Assembly: GCF_932526225.1 (NCBI RefSeq) | Contig: NC_064037.1 | Span: 16,680,601 to 16,744,600, forward strand | Source: Nematostella vectensis | Taxonomy: Eukaryota; Cnidaria; Anthozoa; Actiniaria; Edwardsiidae | Length of the DNA: 64,000 nucleotides | Direction of reading: 5' to 3' | Shown: positions 29,464 through 39,090 of the stretch, one piece after another | Layout of the letters: each line of letters opens with the position of its first letter | Position numbering within the stretch: position 1 is the stretch's first letter | The notes under the pieces: generated by a model | The model's input: only the letters and a program-made list of their open reading frames with translations | Told to the model about the DNA's origin: nothing | Databases searched by the model: none | Position numbers and translations under genes: made by a program

Positions 29464-29966
29464 TACGCCGCGGCCACCGCGAGTGCCGACAACCCCGCCT
29501 TGAGGGCGGTGTGGTCACTTTTTTCGCCCGGTCCGGGTGCGCTTCGCGAAGTCATGCTGCGCACACGTGAAGAGGGGGCAGGCGCCGCGCCCTCTGGGTG
29601 CACTTTCGCAGTTGCGAAAGCCTTGCTTCGCACCTCGCGGTCGTTCCTCGGATCAGTCACGTGTTGCACCCTAGGATGCCCACCGGCCATGTTATGAGCA
29701 CCGACTGGTTTTGTCTCGGTGTTGATCGCGTTTGCGCCGAGCGTCATGGAGTCTGTGGCTTTCTGCAGTTTATTGTTGTAGCCCACGACGCTTTGCGTGT
29801 TTATCACAAGATCGCTCGGCATCAGCCACACTCCTGGTGCGACCGCAAGACTCAGTCTCACCTTGGCCTCCTGCACGGCTAACTGGTACCTTTGCACGCT
29901 TTGAGCGATGTCGTTTTCTATGATCGCGTCTTCAAGCAGCTTCGTGAACTCCGCCTGCGCCTCCAT
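29461..29966 (-). CDS. Unknown Polinton-like element protein, better-preserved copy
   Basis: From the ATG 29966-29964: a helical, charged segment (MEAQAEFTKLLEDAIIENDI), KVRLSLAVAPGVWLMPSDLV, then GAHNMAGGHPRVQHVTDP, a P/A/S-rich linker and a hydrophobic LSALAVAAAYY. The stop present in copy 1 is displaced by a duplicated TTGTAATACGCC, so the frame runs on antisense to the hydrophobic module and ends at 29004 in the remains of another gene, giving a 320-odd residue chimera. The native product was probably about 165-170 residues. The function is unknown. Confidence 0.5.
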
Positions 29967-30059
29967 GGCCGGCCCACCGGCCCCTGCGATAGAGGAACGG
30001 ACGTTTACCTGCGCGCAAAGCACTGTGTAGACGAACGCCTCGACCGAGCGATCGAGTCT

Positions 30060-30857
30060 TCCTAGCCCTGCTTTTGTCAGCCCCTCACCTTTAACTACAA
30101 CCTTCTACTCTCGTCTAAGCGATGCCATAAGGTTTTCATTGAGCCCCCTCTTGTCGCCTTTCGCCGCTCACCTAACCTCCGCGACATCCTCGTTAAAGCC
30201 AAGCTACCTTCCGACCGCTCTCCCACCAACCAACCTCCCGGTGCTTTCCGTTGCGGAAAAAAACTGCCTAACCTGCCCCTATATTAGAACCAATAGCCTG
30301 ACAAGCTACACATTTTTCTCAACAGGTTAAACACGACCTATAACCTCCCACATAACCTGCAATACTAAAAACGTGATTTATATGATTCAATGTTACCGCT
30401 GTAACCTTCAATATATTGGGGAAACTAAACGCAAATTAAAAGAACGCTTTTAATGACCACCGCAGAACTGTAGACTCCCAATCTCGATCCATACCAACCC
30501 ACGCCGCTGAACACTTCCTAAAACCTAACCACTCCGCTTCTGACATAGAGCTCATACCTATTGAAAAAAAATAAGAAATAACCGCGACTCTATCCGCAAA
30601 GCAAGAGAAGCCACACTAGCTCGCGCTGGCACTCTTGAACCCGGTGGCCTCAACCGGCGTGAAGAATCCGTTTAGCTACTTAGTAATCCAAACCACCCTA
30701 TTTACCATCTTCCATAAGTCACTCCTTACTCAATTACTATTTTTACCTTTTGTTAGTTAATCATCAATGAACTTTGTACATATACTAGCTGTAACATGCC
30801 ATTGTAACTCATTTATAACCTGAAGGAGGCAGGTATTGGCCTGCCGAAATATCGTTC
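30060..30857 (+). mobile_element. Penelope-like element 3' fragment with GIY-YIG nuclease
   Basis: Read across small frame changes, the plus strand encodes RNLRDILVKAKLP-like sequence, a CLTCPY cysteine pair, then NVIYMIQCYRCNLQYIGETK, KERF, HAAEHFLKP and TLEPGGLN. Y-x2-Q/C-x7-Y-I-G-E-T is the GIY-YIG endonuclease signature found at the C-terminus of Penelope-like retroelements, preceded by their usual C-x2-C segment. The 3' tail contains GAAGGAGGCAGGTATTGGCC / TGCCGAAATATCGTTC (about 30821-30857), which resembles the end of such elements. Several stops and frameshifts make it dead. It lies inside Polinton-like copy 2, before its right TIR. Confidence 0.7.
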
Positions 30858-31690
30858 TAAAAAACATAAATCTGCGTTGTTGTCGACTTTTTCTTTTAAA
30901 GGTTTTATTGTTTTAAGTGCTTCGCTTAGTTTTTGTTGCATATCTTTAGAAACTAAAATCTCTTTCAATTTCTCCTGTATTCCGTCCTTCCAGATAAGTC
31001 TTTTAAATTCTGTTAATCCTTCATTTTGGTCTGTCCTCTCTGCCTCTGCACCCTTTGATGGGCTCCGGACAGATAAAGCATAAGATAGAGAGCAATGATC
31101 AGTTAGATGTGGCTCCAGAGGTTTGACAATAAAATAGTTAATGGTATTCATGATATTATTTGAAGCAATCACAAAATCTACAACGCTACTTCCGTTATAT
31201 TTGAAACATGTTTTTCTTCCCTCGAGATCCCCAACTGATCTCCCGTTCAGAATTCTGAGGTTGAAAGCCGTACAAAGCTCTATAAGATTTTTCCCTCGGC
31301 TATCTGTCGTGTTTACGTCTTGAGAATTCCTGCGATTTGTTGTATCTGTCTCATAATCTCCAGTTCGCTCCAGTTTGTATCTCATTCATGGCGTTACTAC
31401 TGCTTTTAGTAGCTAGAGTAGTGAGTTTACTTATATAAACGTCTTTTCCCGCACCTTGCACCTGTAGCGTGTTTGTGCTCGAGTAAAAGTTAACGGTCAC
31501 CGATTCGAATTGTAGTACACTTGTCGTCCCGATTTGGTTTACGCTTACTAGTTTTTCGTTACTTCCTTCCTCCATCAAGTGCACTAGGAAATCTTTTAGT
31601 TTATCGGAGTTTCCGCTCCATTTTAGTTGGTTCTTCTTATTAGTACTCAAAAATTTTCAAGCTCCTCAATTTCAGCCATGCTGCATATGA
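30858..31690 (-). mobile_element. LINE fragment with internal deletion (copy in Polinton 2)
   Basis: Minus strand. The ORF1 N-terminus (MSTNKKNQLKWSGNSDKLKD ... FESVTVNFYSSTNTLQVQG) runs to about 31380, then jumps directly to the C-terminal half of the apurinic endonuclease domain (NRRNSQD, DSRGKNLIE, KTCFKYNGSSVVDF, EPHLTDHCSL). Compared with the 56-61 kb LINE, ORF1's coiled coil and SGNH domain and the endonuclease N-terminus are gone. The same junction occurs in the copy at 62213-64000, about 97-98% identical over the shared region. Confidence 0.8.
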
Positions 31691-31701
31691 TATAGTGGAC
31701 G

Positions 31702-31913
31702 CTAGGCGCGCGCATACATGTGGCCCCAGTCCCGCCACCCTACGGAGTGTCGATAGACAGCGGGTTGATGATTGCTATCTACGCGATCCCCGCCCGCTGC
31801 TGTCGATAGACAGCGGATTGATGATTGCTAATTGTTTATCTACGCGAAGTGTGTTTTGCGTAGATTGACTTTTAGTAAAAGTTTATCTACGCGAAGCGTT
31901 TCTATGAACGGCC
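31702..31913. repeat. Right terminal inverted repeat of copy 2
   Basis: Reverse complement of 23281-23502 apart from scattered differences. It carries GTTTATCTACGCGAAG twice and GTGTTTTGCGTAGATTGA. It ends near TTTCTATGAACGGCC. The precise end and 6-bp target duplication were not resolved. Confidence 0.85.
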
Positions 31914-32024
31914 AAAGTCCCCCCCCCCCCCAACTAATTTAATAAGAGTAGTTTAGTGAATGCAAATTTGAGACAAGTCGGTAAATAAATATAATCCAGT
32001 AAACGGTTAATCGATTCCCTTCAG

Positions 32025-32303
32025 ACTATGCCGATGTCAGGGGTAAATCAATTTAAATTTTTATTGAAGCAGTTGGCAGATTTCAGGTGATTGAATTGAT
32101 GACTGAAGGTGTTTCTTGTCATCATCGTGTCACTCCAATACAACTCTCGCTGAACGGCTCTCGGCCAGACTATGCCGATGTCAGGGGTGAATCAATCTAA
32201 ATTTTTATTGAAGCAGTTGGCAGATTTCAGGTGATTGAATTGATGACTGAAGGTGTTTCTTGTCATCATCGTGTCACTACAATACAACTGAACGGCTCTC
32301 GGC
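32025..32303. repeat. ~140-bp direct repeat, two copies
   Basis: CAGACTATGCCGATGTCAGG through ACAACT...GAACGGCTCTCGGC occurs at 32025-32165 and 32166-32303, differing by a few bases and a small indel. Noncoding. Confidence 0.85.
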
Positions 32304-32356
32304 CATTGTATTGTTGGTTGGTTATCTCGAAGGAGAAATGAAAAGATCCTTAGGAT

Positions 32357-32623
32357 GGAGTTAGAAAACTTCTGAAAGATATACACCTTGTACAGATTGA
32401 GAATGAATCTATCTTACGTCACGTTCAATAAAAAGGGAGGGGTAGAGTGAAGGGAAACGCTTCGGATATTCTTATTAAAATCATACATTACAATTTTTTA
32501 AGAACTTTGAATATGTTATAGATGTGCTCATCAAACCTTGAGTAGTTATACATAATTTTAGTACTCGTTGGATTATCTAATGGCTTATGAGCCTCGCTAT
32601 AATTGTTTTGTCGGCTTAGCAAC
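32357..32623. repeat. Left part of the interrupted 461-bp duplicate
   Basis: GGAGTTAGAAAACTTCTGAA through TTAGCAAC is the same length (267 bases) as, and nearly identical to, 43551-43817. Its continuation is at 42821-43014, beyond the Gypsy A insertion. Confidence 0.9.
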
Positions 32624-32887
32624 TGTAATGTTGTGTGCGTGTCGCCATATTGGAATTCAAAACTGATTTATTCCCAAGATGCATCGCAATACATTGGTGA
32701 TGGTAACATACATTACATCTCCCTTTGTTCATAAACTATTACATTGATTTGGTATGAAGTGGAATAAAACTGAAACTAAACAACTGTCTGTGTGCCAAAT
32801 ATCTTGACATGCAGTGAACAATGTTAACATGAACAATAACGGAAAGATTGGTGGATATGCCGCAGTGGCATCAGTCACTGGTGAGAA

Positions 32888-33863
32888 TTACCCATGAACA
32901 TAGTCCTTTAGATACTTAGGCGACTTGACAGTTCTCCCAGACCTGGTTGTAAATGTTTCTGAGTTAGCTGGTTCCTGGGGAGTAAGGTCCACAAGGCTGT
33001 CTTGTCTTGTCTTTGTATTTGGTGTATCTGACTCATGAGGTTGCTCTTTGTTTACTGGACTTGATTCCTTTGTTGCTTCGGAGTGTCTCTGAAGTGTCTC
33101 CGGTCTCTGTGCCAGTACTTTGGCCTTGTAAACTTCATTGGGAATTCTTGCAGTTTCAGCATTGGGGTCACTCATTGGTGCTTTTGTGAGAATTAAGTCT
33201 CTCCTATTTCTCCTGTATTTTCTACCTAGCTCCGTCTGTATAATATAAGATCGAGGTGTTGTGTGTTTCTTCACTACAACAGCTGGTTTCCATTCATTTC
33301 CAAGTTGAACTCTGACTTGGTCTCCTGGTTGTAATAATTTGAGTTCTGAGCAACACTTTTGATCATAATAATCCTTTTGCTTCTCCTATATATTTTTTTA
33401 GTTTCTCTGTAATTTCTTCTTGTCCAGGTGGTTTGAGTAGGTCAGCGGTAGCTGGAAGACTTGTTTTCAGTCTACGCCCCATCATTAACTGTGCAGGTGA
33501 TTTGTCGATTCCATCAAGTGGTGTATTTCTGTAATTCAATAGACCCTTATATGGATCCTCTTGATCTGATTTCTCTAGAATGTTCTTGACTGTTTGTATG
33601 GTTCTCTCTTTTTGTCCGTTCGACTGGGCATATGTTGGGCTGGAAGGGGTATGTAAAAATTCATAGTCCTTCGCAAAATCTGCAAATTCCTTACATGCAT
33701 ATTGGGGCCCATTATAACTGATGACTTCATCAGGAATCCCGTACTTAGAAAACTGGTCTTTGAGAACTTTAACTGTGCTCCTGCTGTCTAGATGATCAAG
33801 TTCTTCTACTTCAATCCACTTAGAATAGTAATCCACAGTGCATATGTAGTGTTTGTTATGCAA
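32888..33863 (-). pseudogene. Integrase core and C-terminus of Gypsy A
   Basis: Minus strand in two frames. From 33863 to 33363: YICTVDYYSKWIEV, KVLKDQFSKYGIPDE, VISYNGPQY, SSPTYAQSNGQKERT. The second member of the catalytic D-D-E is tyrosine in ISYNGPQY, where Gypsy integrases have aspartate. From 33274 to 32888: the basic C-terminal domain (SYIIQTELGRKYRRNRRDL) and an SGRTVKSPKYL tail. A frameshift near 33885-33905 separates the core from the upstream pol frame; another lies near 33300-33360. Confidence 0.85.
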
Positions 33864-33880
33864 TTTAAAATGATCCGTCC

Positions 33881-36019
33881 CTATCTTGGCCCATGGCCTT
33901 GTAGGTGGTGAGGAATCATCGGCTCCTTTGCTTGCTTTCTCTGATGTAAACTACATGTGTAACACTTTGAGACCTTGTTCTCGATTTTCATCGCAATTCC
34001 AGGCCAGAACAGAGTGTCTCTTGCTCTTTGTTTACATTTAACAATCCCTAGATGGCCTTCGTGTATTCTCTGTAGCATGTCATTTCGTAATGCATGTGGT
34101 ACAATCAGTTTCTGGGCTTTAAATAACAGCCCATCAATTAACGAGATTTTATCTCTAATTGCCCAGTAGCTCCGCAAATCAAATGGTAGTTTGACTTTGT
34201 TTCCAGGCCACCCATCTAAAACCACATTAGTAAGTTCCTGTAGAACTGGATCATCAGCTGTTGCTTGCTGGAATTTCTCGTATTTATCACGTGACATGGG
34301 AAGATGTGCTGTTAGATGAACTTCATTAACTTCTAGTTCTTTGATGAGTGTTTCTGCGGTTTCTTTCAAGTAGGAACGACTGAGTGCGTCTGCCAACTGC
34401 ATCTGATTTCCAGGTTTGTAATGAACATTCAAGTCATATCGTTGTAAGCTCATCATCATTCGTTGTAAACGTAATGGTACCTGGTGTAAATTCCTGGTTG
34501 TTATGCGTTCCAGTGGTTTGTGATCCGACTCAACTGTTACGGTACATCCATATATGTATTGATGGAATTTGTGACAACCATAGACAATAGCGAGGAGTTC
34601 TTTTTCTATCTGCGCGTATCTCTGTTGAGTAGGGGTCAGAGCCCTTGACGCATAAGCAATTGGCTTTCCTTCCTGTAGTAGTACTGCCCCTAGTCCTTGA
34701 GAGCTTGCGTCCACTTGCATTGTAACCGGTTTCTGCTGATCATAATATCCTAATACAGGCGTGGTAGAAACTAGATGTTTTAGTTTGTCAAAGCTTTCCT
34801 TTTGTGCTTTCTCCCAGTGCCATTCTACATCTTTCTCCGTGAGGAGCCTCAGTGGCGCATTAACGGTTGCCAAGTTGGGTAGGAACTTTCCTAGGTATTG
34901 AATAAATCCCAGAAATGTTCTCAGTTCCTTCAGGTTGGTGGGAGGCTGCATTTCCTCAACCGCTCGTACCTTCTCTGGGTCAGGCTTGAGTCCATCTTTT
35001 GTTAGGACATGCCCCACGTACGATACTTGCTTCTGCCTGACCTGACATTTCCCTTTGTTGAGCTTAAGGTTGTACTGTCTAGCTCTGTCTAGAGTTAGGC
35101 GTAGTCGCTCATCATGTTCTTCACACGTAGATCCCCATATCAAGATGTCATCAACAATCGGTATGGCTCCTTGTATCCCTTCCAACATTTGTGACATGCT
35201 TCGCTGAAATACTTCGCTCGCTGACTTTACACCGAAGGGTAACCGCAGGTACCGATACCGACCGAAGGGGCTGTTAAACGTGCATAGTTTCGAGCTCTCT
35301 TCATCCAACTTGATCTGCCAATACCCCGAAGACGCATCAATTACTGAAAATACCTTTGCGTTTGGTATTTCAAAAATTATGTCCTCGATTGTTTTCATGG
35401 GATAATGCTCTCTGCGTATGGCATTATTCAAGTCCCTTGGGTCTAAACAAATCCTGACTTTGTTTGGTTTCACTACCGTCACCATACTGCTGACCCAGGG
35501 TGTTGCTTCCTCTTGCTTGACAATCACTCCAAGTGCTTCCATTCTGTCCAGTTCCTGTTTGACTTGTTCCTTTAATGTGATAGGCACACGTCGAGGGGGG
35601 TGTATTACAGGTGTAGCATTTGGATCTATGTTGATGTGGTGTTCGCCTGGTAAACACCCAAGACCACTAAATAGATCTGAGTACTCCTGTAAAATATCTG
35701 TTTGTGACTCTGTATTGGATGGGCCATCTGTTGCTGTCGGCTCCTTCGATGCATGGACATGATTGATCCGATGAATAAGATTGAGGTCTTTGCATGCCTG
35801 TCCACTGAGCACTGAGAATACCTTGTTCTTTGCAATGTAACACTTGATTTTCAGGGACTTATCCTTGTGTTTGCAAGTAAGTTGAGCACATCCAAGTATG
35901 GGAATCACATGTCCAGAATAAGACTTGAGCTGTGATTGTGTACTCTTGATTTCATCCTTCATTCCAAGTGACTTGTAGGTATTATAAGACATAACATTGC
36001 ATTTGGCTCCATGGTCCAA
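33881..36019 (-). CDS. Gypsy A pol: protease end, reverse transcriptase, RNase H, integrase zinc finger
   Basis: A 712-codon open frame on the minus strand. It starts inside the protease active site, which reads LDHGAKCN where D-T-G is usual. The reverse transcriptase follows (FSVIDASSGYWQIKLDEES, LRLPFGVKSASEVFQ, catalytic VDDILIWG), then RNase H (MQVDASSQGLGAVLL, YAQIEKELLAIVYG, ESDHKPLE), then the HHCC integrase finger (HEGHLGIVKCKQRARDTLFW, KCYTCSLHQ). RT uses V-D-D rather than Y-x-D-D, as in many related Gypsy elements. Gag and the protease start are in other frames upstream. Confidence 0.9.
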   Translation of the reverse strand: MDHGAKCNVMSYNTYKSLGMKDEIKSTQSQLKSYSGHVIPILGCAQLTCKHKDKSLKIKCYIAKNKVFSVLSGQACKDLNLIHRINHVHASKEPTATDGPSNTESQTDILQEYSDLFSGLGCLPGEHHINIDPNATPVIHPPRRVPITLKEQVKQELDRMEALGVIVKQEEATPWVSSMVTVVKPNKVRICLDPRDLNNAIRREHYPMKTIEDIIFEIPNAKVFSVIDASSGYWQIKLDEESSKLCTFNSPFGRYRYLRLPFGVKSASEVFQRSMSQMLEGIQGAIPIVDDILIWGSTCEEHDERLRLTLDRARQYNLKLNKGKCQVRQKQVSYVGHVLTKDGLKPDPEKVRAVEEMQPPTNLKELRTFLGFIQYLGKFLPNLATVNAPLRLLTEKDVEWHWEKAQKESFDKLKHLVSTTPVLGYYDQQKPVTMQVDASSQGLGAVLLQEGKPIAYASRALTPTQQRYAQIEKELLAIVYGCHKFHQYIYGCTVTVESDHKPLERITTRNLHQVPLRLQRMMMSLQRYDLNVHYKPGNQMQLADALSRSYLKETAETLIKELEVNEVHLTAHLPMSRDKYEKFQQATADDPVLQELTNVVLDGWPGNKVKLPFDLRSYWAIRDKISLIDGLLFKAQKLIVPHALRNDMLQRIHEGHLGIVKCKQRARDTLFWPGIAMKIENKVSKCYTCSLHQRKQAKEPMIPHHLQGHGPR

Positions 36020-36330
36020 TATGTTGCTTTCTTTCCATTTATTTCCAGTTCTTCTTTCCAGTCACTGTTTATGGAGTTAACAGAGTTAATGTCAATGCAG
36101 CCCATATACAACAATTCATCATCATCCTCTTCTTCTGTACTCTCGTCTGTTGTGTCATCGTCAACACACTTCACTGAAGTGACTTTGGACTTGCACATTT
36201 TTGCAAAGGGATTCATTTTGGAACATTTAATACATTGTTTTCCTGTAGCGGGGCATTTATCTTTGCCATGTTTGTATCACACTTTTCACATATTGGTGCT
36301 AGTGTCTTGTTTTGCCCCTTGTATTTTTTC
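35959..36330 (-). pseudogene. Gypsy A gag zinc knuckle and acidic spacer
   Basis: On the minus strand, an E/D-rich spacer (TDESTEEEDDDELLYMG) precedes the protease. Upstream, across a one-base shift near 36216-36240, a C/H-rich segment (CEKC; DKCPATGKQCIKCSKM; FAKMC) forms the nucleic-acid-binding zinc knuckles of gag. Confidence 0.65.
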
Positions 36331-36395
36331 GATTGTTCCTTTGATCTTGACTGTATCTTGAACACACTAGGGTCTTCCTCTTTCATTGTTTTGAG

Positions 36396-36670
36396 CTATA
36401 TCTGAGATTGCTCCATTGTGATGGCAATGTCAATTGCTTTTTCTAGTGTCAAGTCCAATCCCTCTTGGATGAGGTTTTCTCTCAGCTTCGAAGACGTGCA
36501 TCCGATCACAATTCTGTCTCTCACATGCTCATCTTGTTCAGTGTAGCCGCAATCTTTGACTTGAAGCTTGAGATCTATCAAGAATTGTTCAAACGGCTCA
36601 TTTGCGTCTTGCGTCTTTGTGTGGAATTTATATCTGGAGAAGATTCTGTTGGACTTGGGCTTCACATACG
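36396..36670 (-). pseudogene. Gypsy A gag, part downstream of the nested insertion
   Basis: Minus-strand frame KPKSNRIFSRYKFHTKTQDA, then EPFEQFLIDLKLQVKDC and KLRENLIQEGLDLTLEKAID is a Ty3/Gypsy gag (retrotrans_gag) pattern. Its N-terminal part continues at 42362-42615 on the other side of element B, with the duplicated TACG at the break. Confidence 0.85.
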
Positions 36671-36939
36671 TGTCAGAGCGCGATTTCCGGTCACTTGTTA
36701 AGAAAAGTCCTAGGTGTTCATGTAGCGCGCTCGCGCCGGCCTGGACCGGAGTCAGGCACCTTTGTCAGGACATGTTCAGTTATGTAATGGCGATCGAGCG
36801 TGTTGATAATTACACAGCGCAAAATCTCGTCGAAATTGTGTGCTAAAGTAATCTTTCTCCGCTCGGAAACCTTTGGAAATAGTCCCCGATATCCCCTGCT
36901 ACATTTTGGCGCCCAACGTGGGGCTCGTGGAGTTAAATA

Positions 36940-38262
36940 ATGGAGATTACCGAAGAAGAAAAGATGAAAATCGAGCGCGATCGAGTTGTAAGTCTCCTTG
37001 GGGCAGAGACCGAAGAAATCACTATCGAATCCCTGGTGGAGAAGTATACAGCTAAGTATAACTGTGGTTTAGAGTTATGGAAAGGGGAGTTTGTAAAAAT
37101 TGAGGCATCTCTAGAGCCATCTCGTGCAAAGCCAAAGTAACGGGCTCAAAGGTGATAATACTCAAGGAAGAACCAAAAACTGTTGCACCTACCACCACGA
37201 TGCAATATTTCTCGAAACCACAGTTCTCACAGTTCTTTGGCTTTGTGCAGACCGATAAAGGGGTGTCGTACCGAGTATAGAGGTACGAAGTTGAAAGTGC
37301 ACGAAAGGAGGCCATATATTCCAATGAATTAATAGCCGAGCAGATAAGGAAATCTCTTCAAGGAGAGGAAAAGAACAAAACACTAGATTCGATTCTAGAC
37401 AGCCTAGACCAATAACGGTTCCGTGCATGGGGACGGACTAATTTCACAAGCTTATAAGTTCAAGCAAGGGGAGCATGAAGAAGTATCGGCGTTCGCATCC
37501 CGACTTGATACCCAATTACGTAAAGCCAAGGAAAAAGGGGCAGAACTGTAGGACGATGACGCCCTAAGCAAACACCTAAGCTTAATATTTTGGGAGGATC
37601 TGTTGTTCGGAATAAGGGACAAAGCGAGACATAAGAAAGATCAATGCAAGTCATTTAGCGAATTGATTGAGGCTGCCCGTTATGGGGAAAGGGAGTACAG
37701 AGTTAGCCATCCCACACATACCAGCGCCAGTTGTAAACAAGCTCAGACTTCTGCTGCAAAAAATCAGGCTCCCGCATGGCTCCCCGAAATTGTTGCCGCA
37801 GTGACCAGGGAGGTGAGGGATATTATGAAACCACAGGGGTCCCACTTTGAACAGTTCCAGCCCAAGGTCACCTCAGGCATGAAAAGCCAGGTTTACCAAA
37901 CAACACCACACAATTATTCATGGAACCCACCCCCAGCCACCTTTTATCCCCAACCACAGGGAGCCCAAGGCTTTCATTTGGGGCAACCACACCCATATCA
38001 GTATCAGCAATCTTACCAGTACTGGCCCTCTCAACATTCCAACCAGATGTTTTCACCACAGGGCTCTGCCTTGCCTAGGACGAGAACATTGGGTGGGTCC
38101 TCCCCCCAGTCTCCTGTGCCAGAGTCACCACAGGTACCCCGTGAATATTTACCGGCATGTTATCGCTGTGGGGAACCCGGTCACATACAGAGAAATTGTA
38201 CAAACATTCCATATTCGGGAAACAGGAAGATGCCTTTGTGGAGGGGTAACCAAAGGCAGTAA
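36940..38262 (+). pseudogene. Gypsy B gag (frameshifted)
   Basis: Starts MEITEEEKMKIERDRVVSLL at 36940, the first ATG after the primer-binding site. The frame breaks at 37140 and resumes in pieces. The last part (37603-38262) has FGIRDKARHKKDQCKSFSEL and AARYGEREYRV, the end of the Ty3-type gag core, then a Q/P/Y-rich linker and a C-x2-C-x4-H-x4-C zinc knuckle (CYRCGEPGHIQRNC, near 38157). Stops near 37270 and 37410 show decay. Confidence 0.75.
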
Positions 38263-39090
38263 ACTACCAGCCCCACATGATAACCGTTTTAAAGTCTTTG
38301 ATTGGTGATGCAAATGAGTGTATTACATTTGTTAATGGGAGTCCATGTCTGGCACTTTTGGACACTGGGAGTCAAATTTTATCTATATCCCAATCATTTT
38401 ATGAGAAACATTTAAAGAACTGTCCGTTGAACTCAATGACAATTTGATCAAACTCGTTGGGGCTGGGGGGGAGCAAGTCCCATACATAGGATATATTGAG
38501 GTTGAAGTTTCCTTTCCGGAAGAAGAGACAGGTGTTCATTTGGAGGAATGTGCTTTATTATTGGTGGTACCAGACAATGGTTACAACAAGCGCGTGCCCG
38601 CAGTTATTGGAACGAACATTGCAAAGGCATTTCATGTACGATGTAAGGAAAAGCATGGAGTTCAGTTTGTTCAAAGGGTACAAATCTCGTCTGCATGGAG
38701 AAGCGCTTATGCATCGCTCCACAAAAGGGAACATTTCAATACTAAGCAAAGCAACGGAAAAGTAGAAGTTAAATCCACGCTCCGTCATGATATTGTTATT
38801 GGTGCCCATCAGCGTACGGTGGTATGGGGTTTAACCCAGTCCTACCCTGGAGGGGACAGTTTGGCTATCTTAGAGACTGCCGGAGATAATAAGCTTCATC
38901 CAGATCTTACTGTTACAGCTAGCCTTATCTCGCTTCGCGGAAATGGTGGGAAATGTAAAATCCCAGTCGAAGTCATGAACATATCTGATGAGCCGGTTGT
39001 TATCATAGGGAGAACGAAATTAGCGTGCATTTCATTAGCTTCTGCTGTACACGAACCAATCATCGAAGACCGCCATGACAACACCGTTCG
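38263..39090 (+). pseudogene. Gypsy B protease region
   Basis: An aspartic protease motif LALLDTGSQ is encoded near 38350, outside the longer frame 38444-39087, which carries the rest of the domain (YIGYIEVEVSFP; PAVIGTNIAKAF, the usual second protease block). A frameshift near 38420 separates them. The sequence then runs into the deleted RT start near 39070. Confidence 0.7.

Larger units (their letters stand above)
23281..31913. mobile_element. Polinton/Maverick-like element, copy 2 (internally deleted)
   Basis: Bounded by inverted repeats 23281-23502 and 31702-31913. Plus strand: zinc-domain start, PolB-like, helicase and HNH parts of the replicase. Minus strand: integrase, small two-TM protein and an unknown protein. 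Compared with copy 1, the block equal to 4062-8110 (short TM protein start, membrane-anchored protein, 205-aa protein, ATPase, capsid protein and most of the hydrophobic protein) is missing, with the junction near 29126-29145. About 640 bases of the replicase are also missing (junction near 26095). Penelope-like and LINE pieces lie between its last gene and the right TIR. Confidence 0.8.
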
